Both the position numbers and the translations under genes were made by a program. Shown here in pieces: positions 26,774 through 29,347 of a stretch of DNA of 29,347 nt. Position 1 is the stretch's first letter. Every line of letters begins with the position of its first letter. Below the pieces are notes generated by a model. The model did no database searches. It saw nothing but the letters and a program-made list of their open reading frames with translations, and was not told where the DNA came from. Source of the DNA: Triparma columacea (Eukaryota > Sar > Bolidophyceae > Parmales > Triparmaceae); assembly GCA_030267965.1 (NCBI GenBank), contig BRYA01000129.1, forward strand, positions 14,506-43,852, read 5' to 3'.

Positions 26774-29347
26774 ATGAGCATGAAAGTTAGCCCCAAGCAG
26801 GAGGACGAGCAAGTCGTCGCCGTCAACGATGAGGGGAGGGGCCCCACTGACCGAGAAACAAATGTCGACGTAGAGAGCAAAGTAAAGGAGGAGATTGTAG
26901 GTGCTCCTGACGATATTATTGAGTTGATCAATGACAATGATATGGAGAAAAGACGCGTTACTCGCGTCTACGATCCATCTGACGCCCTCGGTGGCGATGA
27001 AAATTCAGTGGAAGAAGAAGCCAAGGGAAACAAAGCGTCCCTCGGAGGCATCGGTGGAGCCACCCAGACTGATGAGGAGATTGACCGAGCTGCGCTAGAG
27101 GCGCTCACCAACATTATTAGGAACGAGCCACAAGACTACACCGAGGAGGAGAAGCAGGCAATCAGGAGGGGTAAGGAGCTCTGTGAGAAGTGTAAGAAGG
27201 GAGAGAAGTTTGACGATTTGAAGAGTCCCGATGAGAGGGTCAAGATGAAGCTAGTTCATGTTAATGGGGAAAGTCTTTGCACTGGTTTTGCCACTACTGT
27301 GGTTGATGCTAGTGTGGAGGAGTGTGCTGCACACGAATACATTCATGACTCAAGAGCATTCCGTAAAACTTCAAAAGAGCGAGGGATCACTGAGTATCAC
27401 GTCAAAAATGTGAATGACCACACCTTCTATTACACCACAACAAGGAATCTTGGTCTCCCTGGTTTTTTTCCACGTGATGGTCGGAGTAAAATTACCTGGT
27501 TCAAACAAGACAACGGCAAACTCATCATTGATGTAAGAGACACAGAAGAACTACACAAAGACTACCCTGTGAAGGCTGGTAATATTTTATTGAAGGCACA
27601 CACAGTACGAGCGTTTGAGCCGCTTGACCCTATTGGAGGTGTGCCACAAACATCAGTGACCTTCATAACAAAGGTAGAGCTTGGTGGTGTTTTCTACTCT
27701 TCTATCATGAACAAGATTGCACCAAGGTTTCTTGGAGTACTCTCAACCTTGAGGAAGAAGTTTGACAAGAGCAAAGAGATTGGTGCCTTCAAGAGGCAGC
27801 ATATCATTGCAAAGTTTGAAGAGATTGCAATTCAGGGCGCACCAGGGATTGAAAGTCACTTTGACGAAATTGATGGAGCTCAAGAGATCAGTAGTGGGTT
27901 GACTGGGCAGACATTGATAAAGGCAGAGAAGGGAATTGGGTGGGGGAAGACTTCAGTAACGGTGAGAGCATCCCACAAGGAAGTTGCAGCATTCTTCTGG
28001 GGCTTTAATAGTGGAGTTGAATCCCAGCTTGAGGTCCACAGAGTTAACAACAAGACACTTGTAATCACAGTTGAACATGAGGGACAACTCACTGCTGTAA
28101 GGTTCTTAGAGGCTGGCCAGATGAAGACAGATGTTGAAATGATGACTAGACATAAGGGTTTAGGAGAAGCTGCCAGCAAACAGAGTGTAATTAAGCACCT
28201 AAGCATGGCAACTGATGCTGCTTACTACTTTGATAATCTGCTCAAGAGCACTGAAGCAGAGGAGCATGATGGGAGGAGGTTTGGAGAGCAGCTGATGGAG
28301 AGAGTGAAGAAAAGGAATGTTGGGGACAGTAAGGTAGAGGTCGTGAGGGAGTTCATTGTTGCCAATAGGGCACTGGGAGAGATTACAGAGCAGCATGGTT
28401 TCATGAGAACTATGCTGTATGCTGTGGTAATGAACAAACTTAAAAGGAGAGCGACAAATGAGGGAGAAGATAAGAGTGAGGAGGAAGCCAGGGGGTGGGA
28501 GATTGGGAGTGCAATGACAGCAGTCATGTTGACCACAGCAACTGCTTCTCATGCTGTAGATGAGTGGGCCCATCAATACACTGAAGTGCAAGAAGTAATG
28601 AATGAACAAGTGTGGTTAAGGCCCATGCTTGAGGAGATTGTCATGAAACTGTTCATGAAGTCTACCTTAGGCTTAAAGGCAAGGGTGATTGTTGGTGCTG
28701 CCACAAGCATGGTTGATTTGGTAACTGATGTGTATGTGATATCCATGTTTTGGAGAGATAAGAAGTATGGGTACTTTAAGGCTTCTTTGGCAAGTTTGGT
28801 AGTATCTATAGGGATACAAATGCTTGGTGTTTGGCTGCAAAATAGGAAGTTGGGGATGAAGAGGGTTGTCCGGGAGGGGATTCCAATATTGCTTGGGTAC
28901 AAGCCTGCTGTTGATGCGTACAGGGTAGCAACTGGGGCAAAGCAAGAGGTTGGGACTGCAGTTACCCCAATGCTTGAGATGACATATACAAAAGGGCTTG
29001 AAATGTTTGCTGAGGCAATCCCTGGAGTGATCATCCAACTTATGGCTATAGCAACCAGTAACAAAGATGTGGGAACTTCTGCATGGCTTTCAGTTGCAGT
29101 GTCAGCAATTACAACAGGCTTTGCCTCAGCAACAATTAGTTATGACTATGACACAGACCCTGCTAAGAGAGAACGGGTACCAGACTTCTATGGGTACATA
29201 CCTGCAAAAGCAAGCAAGAGAACAGTAGTATTTGTGTCCATGTTGCTGTTCACTGCAGGAATGCTTCTAATAAGGTGTACAACAATAGTTCTTCTTGGGT
29301 TGATGGGAGGTAGATGGGCCTTTCTCTACATTGGAGCAGACCTTGGC
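26774..29347 (+). CDS. START-like lipid-binding domain fused to XK-related-like membrane domain, partial
   Basis: An open frame without introns runs 858 codons to the window edge, from ATG 26774 (MSMKVSPKQEDEQ; a second ATG at 26780). Residues 1-~165 are acidic and polar with an ELCEKCKKGEKF patch. Residues ~170-320 resemble START domains: SVEECAAHEY, a mixed beta region, and FITKVELGGVFYSSIMN, which matches the hallmark KVDLGG.IP.W..N ending. A second start-like stretch may follow (GIGWGKTSVTVRASHKEV). From ~575 there are at least six hydrophobic spans. Their motifs (SMVDLVTDVYVISMFW, EMFAEAIPGVIIQLMAI, SATISYDYD) resemble the XK-related scramblase core (DxxTD, ETFLE.APQLxLQ, and a SYHRxLR-like loop). 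Codons are richer in A/T at third positions than elsewhere in the window. I recall such proteins from bolidophytes; this was not checked. Confidence 0.8.
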   Translation, partial: MSMKVSPKQEDEQVVAVNDEGRGPTDRETNVDVESKVKEEIVGAPDDIIELINDNDMEKRRVTRVYDPSDALGGDENSVEEEAKGNKASLGGIGGATQTDEEIDRAALEALTNIIRNEPQDYTEEEKQAIRRGKELCEKCKKGEKFDDLKSPDERVKMKLVHVNGESLCTGFATTVVDASVEECAAHEYIHDSRAFRKTSKERGITEYHVKNVNDHTFYYTTTRNLGLPGFFPRDGRSKITWFKQDNGKLIIDVRDTEELHKDYPVKAGNILLKAHTVRAFEPLDPIGGVPQTSVTFITKVELGGVFYSSIMNKIAPRFLGVLSTLRKKFDKSKEIGAFKRQHIIAKFEEIAIQGAPGIESHFDEIDGAQEISSGLTGQTLIKAEKGIGWGKTSVTVRASHKEVAAFFWGFNSGVESQLEVHRVNNKTLVITVEHEGQLTAVRFLEAGQMKTDVEMMTRHKGLGEAASKQSVIKHLSMATDAAYYFDNLLKSTEAEEHDGRRFGEQLMERVKKRNVGDSKVEVVREFIVANRALGEITEQHGFMRTMLYAVVMNKLKRRATNEGEDKSEEEARGWEIGSAMTAVMLTTATASHAVDEWAHQYTEVQEVMNEQVWLRPMLEEIVMKLFMKSTLGLKARVIVGAATSMVDLVTDVYVISMFWRDKKYGYFKASLASLVVSIGIQMLGVWLQNRKLGMKRVVREGIPILLGYKPAVDAYRVATGAKQEVGTAVTPMLEMTYTKGLEMFAEAIPGVIIQLMAIATSNKDVGTSAWLSVAVSAITTGFASATISYDYDTDPAKRERVPDFYGYIPAKASKRTVVFVSMLLFTAGMLLIRCTTIVLLGLMGGRWAFLYIGADLG

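Overview
The window is nuclear DNA from a eukaryote with small introns of about 65-175 bp, almost all with GTGAG/GTAAG donors and C-rich acceptors. The gene content points to a flagellated alga with a secondary red plastid (stramenopile). One protein has a signal peptide followed by a phenylalanine-type transit peptide. Another has a signal peptide joined to a ubiquitin-conjugating enzyme. There are also protist-style membrane signalling fusions and a START/multispanning membrane gene of a type I associate with bolidophytes (Triparma/Parmales) and relatives. The taxonomic call is inference and was not tested by a search.

Layout, left to right. 162-1015 (-): coiled-coil protein running off the left edge. 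1191-1338: decayed copies of the ubiquitin-conjugating gene next door. 1334-2119 (-): UBE2W-type E2 with an N-terminal signal-like segment. 2618-3127 (+): small cysteine-rich protein. 3559-3933 (+): small Asp/Asn-repeat protein with a Trp-rich tail. 4149-5164 (-): plastid-targeted FNR-like oxidoreductase. 5307-10427 (-): large RecQ helicase with two GRF zinc fingers and a long octapeptide repeat. 11072-11468 (+): COX6B. 11655-15715 (-): Fused/STK36/TIO-type kinase with a C-terminal ARM region. 15820-17151 (+): disordered acidic protein sharing a 104-bp promoter with the kinase. 17233-19627 (-): TM9SF (nonaspanin). 20594-24002 (+): membrane cyclic-nucleotide phosphodiesterase behind a voltage-sensor-like domain. 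24064-25365 (-): glycogenin-like GT8. 26774-29347 (+): START-like domain plus an XK-related-like membrane region, running off the right edge.

The genes are not an operon. They are packed head-to-head or tail-to-tail with gaps as short as 61-104 bp. Every multi-exon model below was checked by hand: the phases join and the exon lengths sum to whole codons. The one exception is the first RecQ donor, which is ambiguous. No tRNA, rRNA, CRISPR array, insertion sequence or recognisable transposon was found.

The two most unusual objects are the candidate voltage-sensing phosphodiesterase and the lipid-binding START domain joined to a scramblase-like membrane domain. The secretory-route UBE2W with a graveyard of its own active-site segment beside it also deserves attention.
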